From Longimicrobium sp. (GTDB lineage Bacteria; Gemmatimonadota; Gemmatimonadetes; Longimicrobiales; Longimicrobiaceae): 44,266 bases of DNA. The notes beneath the pieces were generated by a model. That model was not told the DNA's origin, ran no database searches, and saw nothing but the letters and a program-made list of their open reading frames with translations. The stretch is from NCBI GenBank assembly GCA_036389795.1, contig DASVWD010000118.1, positions 1-44,266 on the forward strand, read 5' to 3'. Below are positions 8,980 through 15,761 of this stretch, piece by piece. A program made the translations under genes and the position numbers. Positions within the stretch are counted from its first letter, which is position 1; each line of letters opens with the position of its first letter.

Positions 8980-9076
8980 GGAATTCGTGCGGATCTCGAA
9001 GCGGCGCGCGGACTTGCGCCCATTCCGCGCCTCCGCGTGCGGCGGCCCGACGAGGGGGAGTGGGACGTGGATGTCC

Positions 9077-9139
9077 CATGCAGAGCAGCAGAGCCGGCAG
9101 AGGAACCCTGGTTCTCTGCTGACTCTGCTGCTCTGCGTG
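9077..9139. repeat. Inverted repeat, CGCAGAG family, copy 2
   Basis: Palindrome running from CATGCAGAGCAGCAGAG to CTCTGCTGCTCTGCGTG, 18 nt behind the stop codon of the FMN reductase gene at 9158. Same unit sequences and spacing as the other elements of this family. Confidence 0.8.
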
Positions 9140-9157
9140 AGACAGGCAGTTTCCCGC

Positions 9158-9748
9158 CTAGCCCGGTTTCGGCGCCAGCTTGAGGGTCCAGTCGGCCAGC
9201 GCCTCCAGGAGCCTGCGGACCCAGGTGCGCGTGGCCTCGTCGGTCAGGCGGCCCTCGGCGTCGAACTTCTCGTGGGCGCGGAAGACGAGCACCTCGGGCT
9301 GCGGCAGCGCGGGGGAATTGGTGAAGACGAACGCCTGGCGGAGCTGCGACTGCGCCCGCGCCGTCCCCGTCTGCCCCGGGCTGGCGCCGAAGAGCGCGGC
9401 CGGCTTCCCCGCCAGGGGCGAGCGCAGCGGCGGGCGCGACGCCCAGTCGATGGCGTTCTTGAGCACGCCGGGGACGCCGTGGTTGTACTCGGGCGTGGCC
9501 ACCAGGATGGCGTCCGCCCGCCGGATCGCCTCGCGGAAGCGCTCCACCGGCTCGGGGATCCCCGCGCGCTCCACGTCCTCGTCGAAGAGCGGGATGTCCT
9601 TCAGGTCGTGGATCTCGATGGTCATCCCCTCCGGTGCCAGTTCCCGTGCCGCGCGCAGCAGCATCCGGTTGTACGACCCCTCGCGCAGGCTCCCCGCGAA
9701 CCCCAGCACCGTCAGTGGCCGGCGGGCGACGTTGGTGGTCTCGGACAT
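9158..9748 (-). CDS. NAD(P)H-dependent FMN reductase, first copy
   Basis: A 196-residue flavodoxin-like reductase of the NADPH-dependent FMN reductase family, which uses NAD(P)H to reduce FMN, quinones, azo dyes or chromate by two-electron transfer in the cytoplasm. Visible motifs are GFAGSLREGSYNRML at the phosphate-binding loop (residues about 17-31) and TPEYNHGVPGVLKNAIDWAS (about 88-107). Length is normal for the family. The start ATG at 9748 gives the usual N-terminus; GGGACGGGGACAG upstream is only a weak ribosome-binding site. It sits between a cytochrome gene and the MarR/dioxygenase unit, a context that suits detoxification of quinones. A second, more distant member is encoded at 14715-15287. 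Confidence 0.92.
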   Translation of the reverse strand: MSETTNVARRPLTVLGFAGSLREGSYNRMLLRAARELAPEGMTIEIHDLKDIPLFDEDVERAGIPEPVERFREAIRRADAILVATPEYNHGVPGVLKNAIDWASRPPLRSPLAGKPAALFGASPGQTGTARAQSQLRQAFVFTNSPALPQPEVLVFRAHEKFDAEGRLTDEATRTWVRRLLEALADWTLKLAPKPG

Positions 9749-10250
9749 CTGTCCCCGTCCCTTCTTTTTCAGGTGTCGCCAACGACGAAACGGCGAACTG
9801 CTCGAACCACCGGTTTGGGCGTGTCCCTCCGCTGCGCTCCGGGCCGGGCTGCGCGCGCGGTAGGGCACGATACGACCGTGCCCAACCGCGCCGGGCCACC
9901 GCCGCCACATAACCCCGTGGCGGCGGCGTCCCGGCCCTCCGGGCGCGCATCCCTCACGCGGGTTTATCGTCGCGCGATTCCTCTCCCGCGACGACTTCGG
10001 TAGGGGCGAGCCTGCGAGTCCGTACGATGGCAGCCCCGGCACGTTGGCCCGCCTTCCGCGCACCCGCCGCCATCCTCCGGTCGAAGCATGCCTCGCCCCC
10101 GCGAGACCTCGCTCCGCACGTCACGAGCGAAGCGAGGAGGTCCCTCTCCCGCGCAGCGGGGGAGGGACAGGCGTGCCAGGCGCCAGGGAGGGGGCCCCCG
10201 CCTCGCGCCGCTCCCCGCCGAAGCGCGTTCGACCTTCCGCACTTCGCACT
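9749..10250. other. Intergenic region with short repeats, no gene seen
   Basis: No convincing gene. Within it, 10141-10167 forms a near-perfect hairpin (TCCCTCTCCCGC pairing with GCGGGGGAGGGA), and 10091-10140 contains a GAGCGAAGCGAGGAGG stretch of the kind often scattered between genes in this type of genome. At 10236-10250 two heptamers (CGCACTT) run directly up to the stop codon of the dioxygenase gene. Reading frames that cross this stretch look like artefacts of high GC. Confidence 0.6.
10236..10250. repeat. Heptamer repeat CGCACTT at dioxygenase stop codon
   Basis: Two CGCACTT-type units abut the stop codon with no gap: on the coding strand the TGA is followed at once by AGTGCGAAGTGCGG. 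It is a short member of the stop-codon heptamer family. Confidence 0.65.
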
Positions 10251-11321
10251 TCAGTGCAAAGGCGCCAGCCCCGCCTCGATCTCCTCCCGCTGCCCCTCCA
10301 GCCACGCCGGCAGCTGCAGCGCAGTCCCCAGCTCCGCCTCGCCCTCGTCCACCGTGAAGCCGGGGCCGTCGGTGGCGATCTCCAGCAGCAGCCCGTCCGG
10401 CGCGCGGAAGTAGATGCTGGTGAAGTAGTCGCGGTCCAGCACCGGCGAGACCTCCACCCCCAGCCCCAGCAGGTGGTCGCGCCACTCCATCTGCTGCTCG
10501 GCGCTCGCCGCGCGGAACGCCACGTGGTGCGTCTGCCCCACCCCGCCGCGCGCCCGGCGCCCGTTCGGCGGGAAGCCGAAGAGCGTGAACGAGCTGTGCG
10601 GCGCCACCGCGTGCCCGTCGTACGCGCCCCAGAACCAGTGCGGCATCGACGGGTCGTCCTGATTCACCGTGCGCTTGATCAGCCGCATCCCCAGCGCCTG
10701 CGAATAGAAGTCGTTCGCGCGCTCCACGTCGCCGGTGATGGCGCTCACGTGGTGGATGCCGTCCAGCGCCATGTCGGGGGTGATCGCCGGCACCGGCTCG
10801 GGCCAGGTGCGCGCCAGGATCGCCGCCTCGTCGCGGGTCCCCGCCAGGTTCTCCGCCCCCGGCACGATCTCCCGCCGCCCCAGCGCGTCCGCCGGCTCGT
10901 CGAGCGTGTAGCCGGGGCCCTTCGTGGCGATCTCCAGGATCTGCCCGTCGGGGTCGGTGAAGTAGATGCTGTGGAACCAGCGCCGGTCGTACGGCCCGCT
11001 CACCCGCACCCCGTGGTCGGCGAGGCGCCGCTTCCACTTCAGCAGCCCTGCTTCCGCCTCCACCCCCATCGCCACGTGGTGCACGCCGCCGACCCCCGGG
11101 TTCCCCCGCGGCGCGCCGCCCCAGTCGAAGAAGGTGAGCAGCGTCCCCGGGCGCCCCGTGCGGTCGCCGAAGTACAGGTGGTAGGCGCCCGGGTCGTCGA
11201 AGTTGACCGTGCGCTTCACCAGCCCCAGCCCCAGCACCCCGCGGTAGAAGTCCAGCGTGCGCTGCGCGTCCCCCGACACCATGGTCACGTGGTGCAGCCC
11301 CTGCGTCGCGAGCGGCGTCAT
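10251..11321 (-). CDS. Ring-cleaving dioxygenase (VOC/glyoxalase superfamily)
   Basis: A 356-residue protein with two vicinal-oxygen-chelate modules (about 5-150 and 170-335). Motifs LHHVTMVSGDAQRTLDFYR and IHHVSAITGDVERANDFYS begin each half, and metal-ligand candidates are His10/His11, GVHHVAMG, ILEIATKGPG and LLEIATDGPGF. The family includes MhqO/MhqA-type enzymes that open hydroquinone or catechol rings with Fe(II) and oxygen. The start at 11321 has GGAGAG upstream. The gene follows a MarR regulator after 56 bp, and an operator-like palindrome lies in that gap, so regulation by quinone-like compounds is likely but inferred. The stop codon is immediately followed by heptamer repeats. Confidence 0.9.
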   Translation of the reverse strand: MTPLATQGLHHVTMVSGDAQRTLDFYRGVLGLGLVKRTVNFDDPGAYHLYFGDRTGRPGTLLTFFDWGGAPRGNPGVGGVHHVAMGVEAEAGLLKWKRRLADHGVRVSGPYDRRWFHSIYFTDPDGQILEIATKGPGYTLDEPADALGRREIVPGAENLAGTRDEAAILARTWPEPVPAITPDMALDGIHHVSAITGDVERANDFYSQALGMRLIKRTVNQDDPSMPHWFWGAYDGHAVAPHSSFTLFGFPPNGRRARGGVGQTHHVAFRAASAEQQMEWRDHLLGLGVEVSPVLDRDYFTSIYFRAPDGLLLEIATDGPGFTVDEGEAELGTALQLPAWLEGQREEIEAGLAPLH

Positions 11322-11339
11322 CGTATTCTCTCCATCAAT

Positions 11340-11355
11340 GTTTCACTACTGAGAT
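11340..11355. promoter_or_regulatory. Predicted MarR operator upstream of the dioxygenase gene
   Basis: The 16-bp sequence GTTTCACTACTGAGAT agrees at 11 of 16 positions with the palindrome upstream of marR (11874-11889), sharing TCA--ACT-AGAT. It lies 19 bp before the dioxygenase start codon, a suitable place for repression. Confidence 0.5.
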
Positions 11356-11377
11356 ATCCGACCAAAACGAAAGCGGA

Positions 11378-11875
11378 TCACCCCTCCGCCTTCTCCCCCG
11401 CCGCCGGCGCCGCGCCCCCGGCCAGGGCGCGCAGCAGGCGGATGGCCTCGCGCTTCTCCTTCTTCCCCAGCCCCGAAACGGCCTGCTTGATGCGCGCGGC
11501 GTGCTCGGGGAAGATCCGGCGCACCAGCGCCTCGCCCGCGGACGTGAGCGCGGCGATGCGGGCGCGGCGGTCGCCGGGGCAGTCGCGGCGCTCCACCAGC
11601 CCCCGCTTCTCCAGCCGGTCCACCAGGTAGGTGATGCCGCCGCTGGAGACCAGGATGCGCCGCTGCACCTCGCCCAGCAGCATGGGGCCCTTGTGGAAGA
11701 GCGCCTCCAGCACCCCGAACTCGGCCGGCGTGAGCCCGTGCCGGGCCACGTCGTCCGCCACCTGCGCGGCGACCGCGTTGTAGGCCCGCGCCAGCGCGAC
11801 CCACGTCCGCAGCGCCAGCGTCTGCCCCTCCTCGCGGGTCTCCCCGCCCTCGGCCGGTTCGATGCGCGTATTCAT
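11378..11875 (-). CDS. MarR-family transcription regulator
   Basis: A 165-residue winged-helix regulator. The recognition region reads LLGEVQRRILVSSGGITYLV (about 67-86), followed by DRLEKRGLVERRDCPGDRRA, the beta-wing with the conserved D-x-R-x-R pattern and one Cys. Members bind palindromes as dimers and release DNA when they bind phenolic ligands or are oxidised. The start ATG at 11875 has no Shine-Dalgarno; instead the predicted -10 box lies 9 bp before it, so the mRNA may be leaderless. An operator-like palindrome overlaps the start codon, suggesting self-repression. The downstream dioxygenase gene makes a regulator/enzyme pair similar in logic to the MhqR regulon. Confidence 0.93.
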   Translation of the reverse strand: MNTRIEPAEGGETREEGQTLALRTWVALARAYNAVAAQVADDVARHGLTPAEFGVLEALFHKGPMLLGEVQRRILVSSGGITYLVDRLEKRGLVERRDCPGDRRARIAALTSAGEALVRRIFPEHAARIKQAVSGLGKKEKREAIRLLRALAGGAAPAAGEKAEG

Positions 11876-11889
11876 CTCAGGACTAAGAT
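11874..11889. promoter_or_regulatory. Predicted MarR operator overlapping the marR start codon
   Basis: ATCTCAGGACTAAGAT is a near palindrome (6 of 8 positions match between half-sites). It covers the marR start codon and the -10 box of the predicted promoter, so bound repressor would block transcription directly. Confidence 0.55.
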
Positions 11890-11912
11890 ATACGCCGTGT
11901 CAAGGGAGTCAA
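11885..11912 (-). promoter_or_regulatory. Predicted marR promoter
   Basis: On the minus strand TTGACT (11912-11907) and TATCTT (11890-11885) are 16 bp apart. Transcription would start about 3 nt before the ATG, which fits the lack of a ribosome-binding site. A second TTGACA lies at 11903-11898 but is too close to the -10 box to serve it. Confidence 0.5.
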
Positions 11913-12218
11913 GGCTTTCGGCCGGCGCTTCCTCGCAAGTCGATACGCTCCGGGTACAGCGCCGGGTGATGCCATTTGCGGAGGACTGTTCGAGCCCGAA
12001 GTCCGTAATTGAATGTCTCACACGGAGTCAGCAAGCGAATCCGCTGGAGCGCGGCACGTCGTTGTAAATACTTGATGTTTCGGTAGAGTCCGCGAAGTGA
12101 GCACCAGCTGCAGGGCACCGTGGCCGCGCTGCCTCGTGCGCGTGCAGACGGCCCGAAACCTGCCAGAACCCTGCGCCTACCCCCACGAGCCGCCGGAGCA
12201 TTCGCGGCTGGAGGCCCA
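11913..12218. other. Divergent intergenic region between marR and usp
   Basis: No gene is supported. At 12016-12038 lies a lone left half of the CACGGAG inverted repeat family (TCTCACACGGAGTCAGCA) without its partner arm. A weak promoter-like pair, TTGTAA and TAGAGT 16 bp apart near 12061-12088, could serve the universal stress gene. The stretch is somewhat less GC-rich than its flanks. Confidence 0.45.
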
Positions 12219-13055
12219 ATGCGGCTGCTGACGCTGAAATCGGTACTCGTCGCCACGGACCTCGGTGAGTCTTCCCCATCCGCACTCCGGAGCGCTGCCC
12301 GCCTGGCGACCCTCGCCGAGGCCAGGCTCCACCTGGTGCACGTCGCGGATCAGCCGGTCCCCGGTGACGAGTCCAGGCTGAGGGAGCTGTTCGAGGAGAC
12401 CGCGCCGGACGCTCCTGGACTCGAGAGCGCCCAGGTCGTGGTTGGCACGCCAGCCGAGGCGATCCTGGACCGGGCCGCCCGCGTCGATGCGGACGTGGTG
12501 ATCCTCGGGCCTCACCGTCGCGGCACCGGCCAGAAGGGAGAGCTGGGGGGCACGGCGGCGAGCGTCGTCCGTGCGGCCCCGTGTCCGTGCCTCGTCACGG
12601 CCATGGAGGTGCGCCTGCCGTTGGAGCGGGTCATCGCCGCGATCGACCTGTCGGAGGCAACCAGCGGGGTGCTGTCGGTCGCCCTGTCGTGGGCGTCGGC
12701 ATTGCGCCCGCGGGGTGGGAAGGCGCGGCTCACCGCGCTGCACGTCACCTCGAGCCCCGGCGAGGACACCGTGCGGCGGGTGCGCGAGGAGGTCGAGCGG
12801 GCTCGCGCGCGTGCCCGGGGTGCCGCCTTCGTGGAAATCGACGAGCGGTTGGGTCCTGGCTCCGACCCGGCCGAGGAGATCCTGCGGCGTGCCGCCTCGG
12901 AATCCGCCGATCTGCTGGCGGTCGGAACCCGTGGCGTGGAGCACGCGTCGTCGGGTCTGGGCAGTGTGTCGGCGGCCGTCGCGCGCGCGACGCCGTGCCC
13001 CCTGCTGCTGGTGCCGCCCGCGACCTGGATGGACCAGGACAGCAGGCGAGCCTGA
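12219..13055 (+). CDS. Universal stress protein with two UspA domains
   Basis: A 278-residue cytoplasmic protein of two fused UspA domains. Domain one starts with SVLVATDLGESSPSALRSAA and ends in the nucleotide-loop region ILGPHRRGTGQ; domain two starts with RVIAAIDLSEATSGVLSVAL and contains AVGTRGVEHASSGLGSVSAA, which fits the GxxG-9x-G(S/T) ATP-binding pattern better than the first. Such tandem proteins respond to starvation, heat or oxidative stress, often without known enzyme activity. The start ATG at 12219 has GGAGG five bases upstream, while a longer frame upstream lacks any signal. The gene stands alone on the plus strand. Confidence 0.93.
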   Translation: MRLLTLKSVLVATDLGESSPSALRSAARLATLAEARLHLVHVADQPVPGDESRLRELFEETAPDAPGLESAQVVVGTPAEAILDRAARVDADVVILGPHRRGTGQKGELGGTAASVVRAAPCPCLVTAMEVRLPLERVIAAIDLSEATSGVLSVALSWASALRPRGGKARLTALHVTSSPGEDTVRRVREEVERARARARGAAFVEIDERLGPGSDPAEEILRRAASESADLLAVGTRGVEHASSGLGSVSAAVARATPCPLLLVPPATWMDQDSRRA

Positions 13056-13158
13056 ACTCGTCCCCCTGTAGCCGACCAGCCCTCCAGCTGATGAAGCGCC
13101 GTATGCGGTTCGGGGCCGTTCACCGGAGCCGCGTCGATGCTGCCCGTCCGGGTGTCCG

Positions 13159-13443
13159 TCACCGCGGGCGCGTCGCTCGTCTGCCGCGCCGGGCGGCGGC
13201 TCCTCCCCCGGGTCGCGGTGTGTCGCGGGGCCGAGCGGCCCCTACCTTCCCCGCCCACGAGGGCGGATCACTCGCCGGGAACGAGTCGTCCAGCGTGTCG
13301 TCGATCGGGTCAGGGTACGGCCGGGGCTGGCGCGGCCCCCGCCGCGGGGCGGCCTTGCGATCGTCGGTCCGCTCCGCGCTCTCCTCGTCCCGCCTCGGCG
13401 CGTCGGGGCTCTGCTTCCTGCGGGAGGTCATGGTCTTGCCCAT
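13159..13443 (-). CDS. Small protein with DDSFPASDPPSW motif
   Basis: A 94-residue protein, mostly charged and disordered (Arg, Pro, Asp rich), whose only recognisable part is the segment DPIDDTLDDSFPASDPPSW near residues 45-63. This motif is characteristic of a widespread family of small uncharacterised bacterial proteins, which is why the frame is believed although GC-rich overlapping frames exist. The start at 13443 is preceded by GAGAG; an ATG four codons later is an alternative. It faces the universal stress gene tail to tail. Function unknown. Confidence 0.65.
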   Translation of the reverse strand: MGKTMTSRRKQSPDAPRRDEESAERTDDRKAAPRRGPRQPRPYPDPIDDTLDDSFPASDPPSWAGKVGAARPRDTPRPGGGAAARRGRRATRPR

Positions 13444-13904
13444 CTCTCGGAGGTAGACCGCCAGCGGAGGGCGCTGCCGACCGCAAGTGCGTTCCGGACT
13501 TGCGGTTGGACGTGCACACACCGCCCGGGCCTGCGCGCTGCATGAACCAGACCCCGGGGAGCGGCGCGGCGCGCCGGCGCGGAAGCCCGGCCGGCGCCCG
13601 CGAAGCCGGTACGCATCTCGGTCTCGTCGCGGTTCTCGCCGTGCGCCGCCCCGTGCGCGGGCCGCACGTCGGGCGGGCCGCCAGGTCCGAGGACCCGGTC
13701 CCCGGCCACGGCCGCCAGCGCGAAAGCCGCCTCCGGGTATCCATCGCGGCCGTCGTCGGGCAGTGGGGATACGAGGTCGAGACGGGCATCGGCGAGCACG
13801 GGATCGTCGCCTCGACGACGGTCGGAGACAGCGGCAGGGCCACCGGGTCGCGCGGATTTCGACGCGGTGCCGATCCAGGAGGACGACTTCCTTTCCGGGT
13901 CAGC
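13444..13904. other. Intergenic region, no gene supported
   Basis: About 460 bp between two divergent genes. Open frames exist on both strands, but none has a start signal or recognisable motif. AGGAGG occurs at 13877-13882, too far (about 22 nt) from the TRIC-family ATG to be its ribosome-binding site. No clear promoter was seen. Confidence 0.4.
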
Positions 13905-14531
13905 ATGCTTCACTACGTGTTCGATCTGATGGGGGTGGCGGTCTTCGCCGTCAGCGGCGCGCTCGCCGCCAGTCGCAAGGGGCTCGACCTGTTCGGCATC
14001 GTGGTGGTCGCGACGATCACCGGCATCGGCGGGGGCACACTGCGAGATCTGCTCCTGGACCGTCACCCGATCTTCTGGATGCTCGACCCCACCTACCTCG
14101 CCGTCACCTGTGTCGCCGCGTTGCTCACGGTGGCCTACGTGCGCCGTCGGCCCGCCCCGGGTCGCGCCCTCCTCGTCGCGGATGCGCTGGGCCTCGCCCT
14201 GTTCGCCATCTCCGGAGCGCGAATCGCGGAGGCCGCCGGATTCGCGCCGGTCATCGTCGTACTGCTGGGAACCATGACGGGAGTGGCGGGCGGGATTCTG
14301 CGAGACGTGCTGAGCGCCGAGGTCCCGCTCATCCTCCAGCGCGACATCTACGCGACCGCGGCGATCGCGGGGATCTCGGTCTACCTGCTGCTGCAGACGC
14401 TCGGCTTGCCACGGCCTGCAGCGGGCGTGGTGGGGATGGTCTCGGTGGTGCTGCTTCGGCTGCTCGCCATCGTGCGCGGCCTGAGCCTGCCCGTCATCCG
14501 TCCTCCCCACGAGCCCTCGTCACCTCCATGA
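13905..14531 (+). CDS. TRIC-family (UPF0126) membrane protein
   Basis: A 208-residue polytopic inner-membrane protein, typical length for the bacterial trimeric intracellular cation channel (TRIC)/YadS family. Two internal repeats are visible, each with the signature GGG or AGG plus RD: TGIGGGTLRDLLLDRHP near residues 43-59 and TGVAGGILRDVLSAEVP near 125-141. About seven hydrophobic segments can be counted. Bacterial TRIC homologues conduct monovalent cations, though some members are assigned to glycine transport. The ATG at 13905 matches the family N-terminus (FDLMGVAVFAVSGALAA). No close ribosome-binding site is visible, and no operon partner is present. Confidence 0.9.
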   Translation: MLHYVFDLMGVAVFAVSGALAASRKGLDLFGIVVVATITGIGGGTLRDLLLDRHPIFWMLDPTYLAVTCVAALLTVAYVRRRPAPGRALLVADALGLALFAISGARIAEAAGFAPVIVVLLGTMTGVAGGILRDVLSAEVPLILQRDIYATAAIAGISVYLLLQTLGLPRPAAGVVGMVSVVLLRLLAIVRGLSLPVIRPPHEPSSPP

Positions 14532-14714
14532 GGTCGTGCTTGTCCACGGCCGCCCCGCACGCGGACGGGTATCGCGCCACAGGCGGGGCCGCGCGCTGCG
14601 GCGGCAGCCTCCAGGTGCGGGCGGCCCTGGTCCCACCGCCCCGAAGAGCAGGAGCCGCTCGATCCTGGTCTGCGCAGGCAGGACGACTCTGACCGGGTCG
14701 ACGCGCGGCGCGCG

Positions 14715-15287
14715 CTACGCGTTCCGGGGCAGCACCGTGTAGACCCTCGTGATGAAGCCCTGCAGCTCCGTCATGAAGTCGCGGAGGAACTCGGCCGTGC
14801 CGTCGTCGGTGACTTCGCCGTCGCCGGTGATGAGGCCGGGGGTGAACTGGATGTAGGCCTCGGGCGCGTTCATCTGCGGGGAGTTGCAGAAGCCGAGAAT
14901 GCTGCGCAGGTGCTGCTGCCCGACCGCCGTCCCGATCTTTCCCGGCGAGGTGCCGATGACGGCGGACGGCTTGCGCGCGAAGGCGTTCTGGCCGTACGGG
15001 CGGCTCGCCCAGTCGATGGCGTTCTTCAGCCCGCCCGGGATCGAGCGGTTGTACTCCGGCGTGACGAAGAGCACGGCGTCCACCGCCGCGATGGCCGCCT
15101 TGAAGTCGCGGGCCACGGGGGGATAGTCCGCGTCGTAGTCGTAGCTGTAGATGGGGAGCCGCGACCAGTCGATCTCCTTCATCACCAGTCCCTCCGGGGC
15201 CAGCCGCGTCAGCGCGCGGGCGAGCTTCCGGTTGATCGATTCCCTGGCCAGGCTGCCGATGAGATATCCGACGGTGTAGGGGGTCAT
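14715..15287 (-). CDS. NAD(P)H-dependent FMN reductase, second copy
   Basis: A 190-residue flavodoxin-fold reductase. The phosphate loop is GYLIGSLARESINRKLA (about 7-23) and the second signature is TPEYNRSIPGGLKNAIDWAS (about 76-95). It shares this signature with the protein at 9158-9748, but the remaining sequence differs enough that this is not a recent duplicate. Likely role: two-electron reduction of quinones, flavins or metals in the cytoplasm. GGAGGA is placed well before the ATG at 15287. It is downstream of the respiratory operon on the same strand, 110 bp after its last gene. Confidence 0.92.
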   Translation of the reverse strand: MTPYTVGYLIGSLARESINRKLARALTRLAPEGLVMKEIDWSRLPIYSYDYDADYPPVARDFKAAIAAVDAVLFVTPEYNRSIPGGLKNAIDWASRPYGQNAFARKPSAVIGTSPGKIGTAVGQQHLRSILGFCNSPQMNAPEAYIQFTPGLITGDGEVTDDGTAEFLRDFMTELQGFITRVYTVLPRNA

Positions 15288-15397
15288 GACACTTCCTCCG
15301 GGCCGGGTTGCGGGGACCGGGTGCGCCGCCAGGACCGTGCCATGCCCCACCCCTCCTGCCGGAAGGCGGGCCATCGCACCGCCAGCTGCATCCCTGC

Positions 15398-15724
15398 CTA
15401 TCTGCAGAGCGGCAGCAGCAGGACCGCGAAGAGCTGCCACACGATGGCGACCGCCGCGACCGCGCCGGTTCCCAGCGTGAGGGCCATCCGGAACCGCCGC
15501 TCCGGCACCGCGCGCTGCCGGCGGTAGCGCCGCAGCGCGTGCAGCACGACCAGCGCGGCCGCGATCACCGTCACCCCCACCAAGCCGGCCTGGAAGGCGG
15601 TCCGCGTGGCGGCGTCCGCCCCGCCCAGCCCCAGCTGGCAGGCGACCGCCGTCGGGGCGTAGACGGCCAGCAGATGGACCGCCCACACGAAGAACCCGAA
15701 GACGGTGTCGAGCAGCGGCAGCAC
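15398..15724 (-). CDS. Small three-helix membrane protein of the oxidase operon
   Basis: A 108-residue hydrophobic protein with three predicted membrane helices (about 4-34, 46-68 and 79-106). It is the last gene of the respiratory operon, starting 37 bp behind the CtaD-CtaE fusion. The GTG at 15724 is preferred because GGGAGGAGC lies six bases upstream; an ATG at 15775 overlapping the previous gene has only a poor signal. The position suggests an accessory oxidase subunit or assembly factor, comparable to the small subunit IV of other aa3 oxidases, but no family signature is recognised. Confidence 0.65.
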   Translation of the reverse strand: MLPLLDTVFGFFVWAVHLLAVYAPTAVACQLGLGGADAATRTAFQAGLVGVTVIAAALVVLHALRRYRRQRAVPERRFRMALTLGTGAVAAVAIVWQLFAVLLLPLCR

Positions 15725-15761
15725 CGTCCGCTCCTCCCGCGTCTCCGCCCCCGCGGCGCGG

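Noticed and set aside
10091-10200. Small gene encoded in the hairpin-rich gap
   Set aside because: The apparent peptides come from a palindromic interspersed repeat and have no start signal.
11909-12256. 115-codon minus-strand frame between marR and usp
   Set aside because: No ribosome-binding site or recognisable motif, overlaps the usp start, and contains a piece of a repeat.
13444-13904. Possible extra gene before the TRIC-family gene
   Set aside because: Frames on both strands are open but lack start signals and known motifs; high GC alone explains them.
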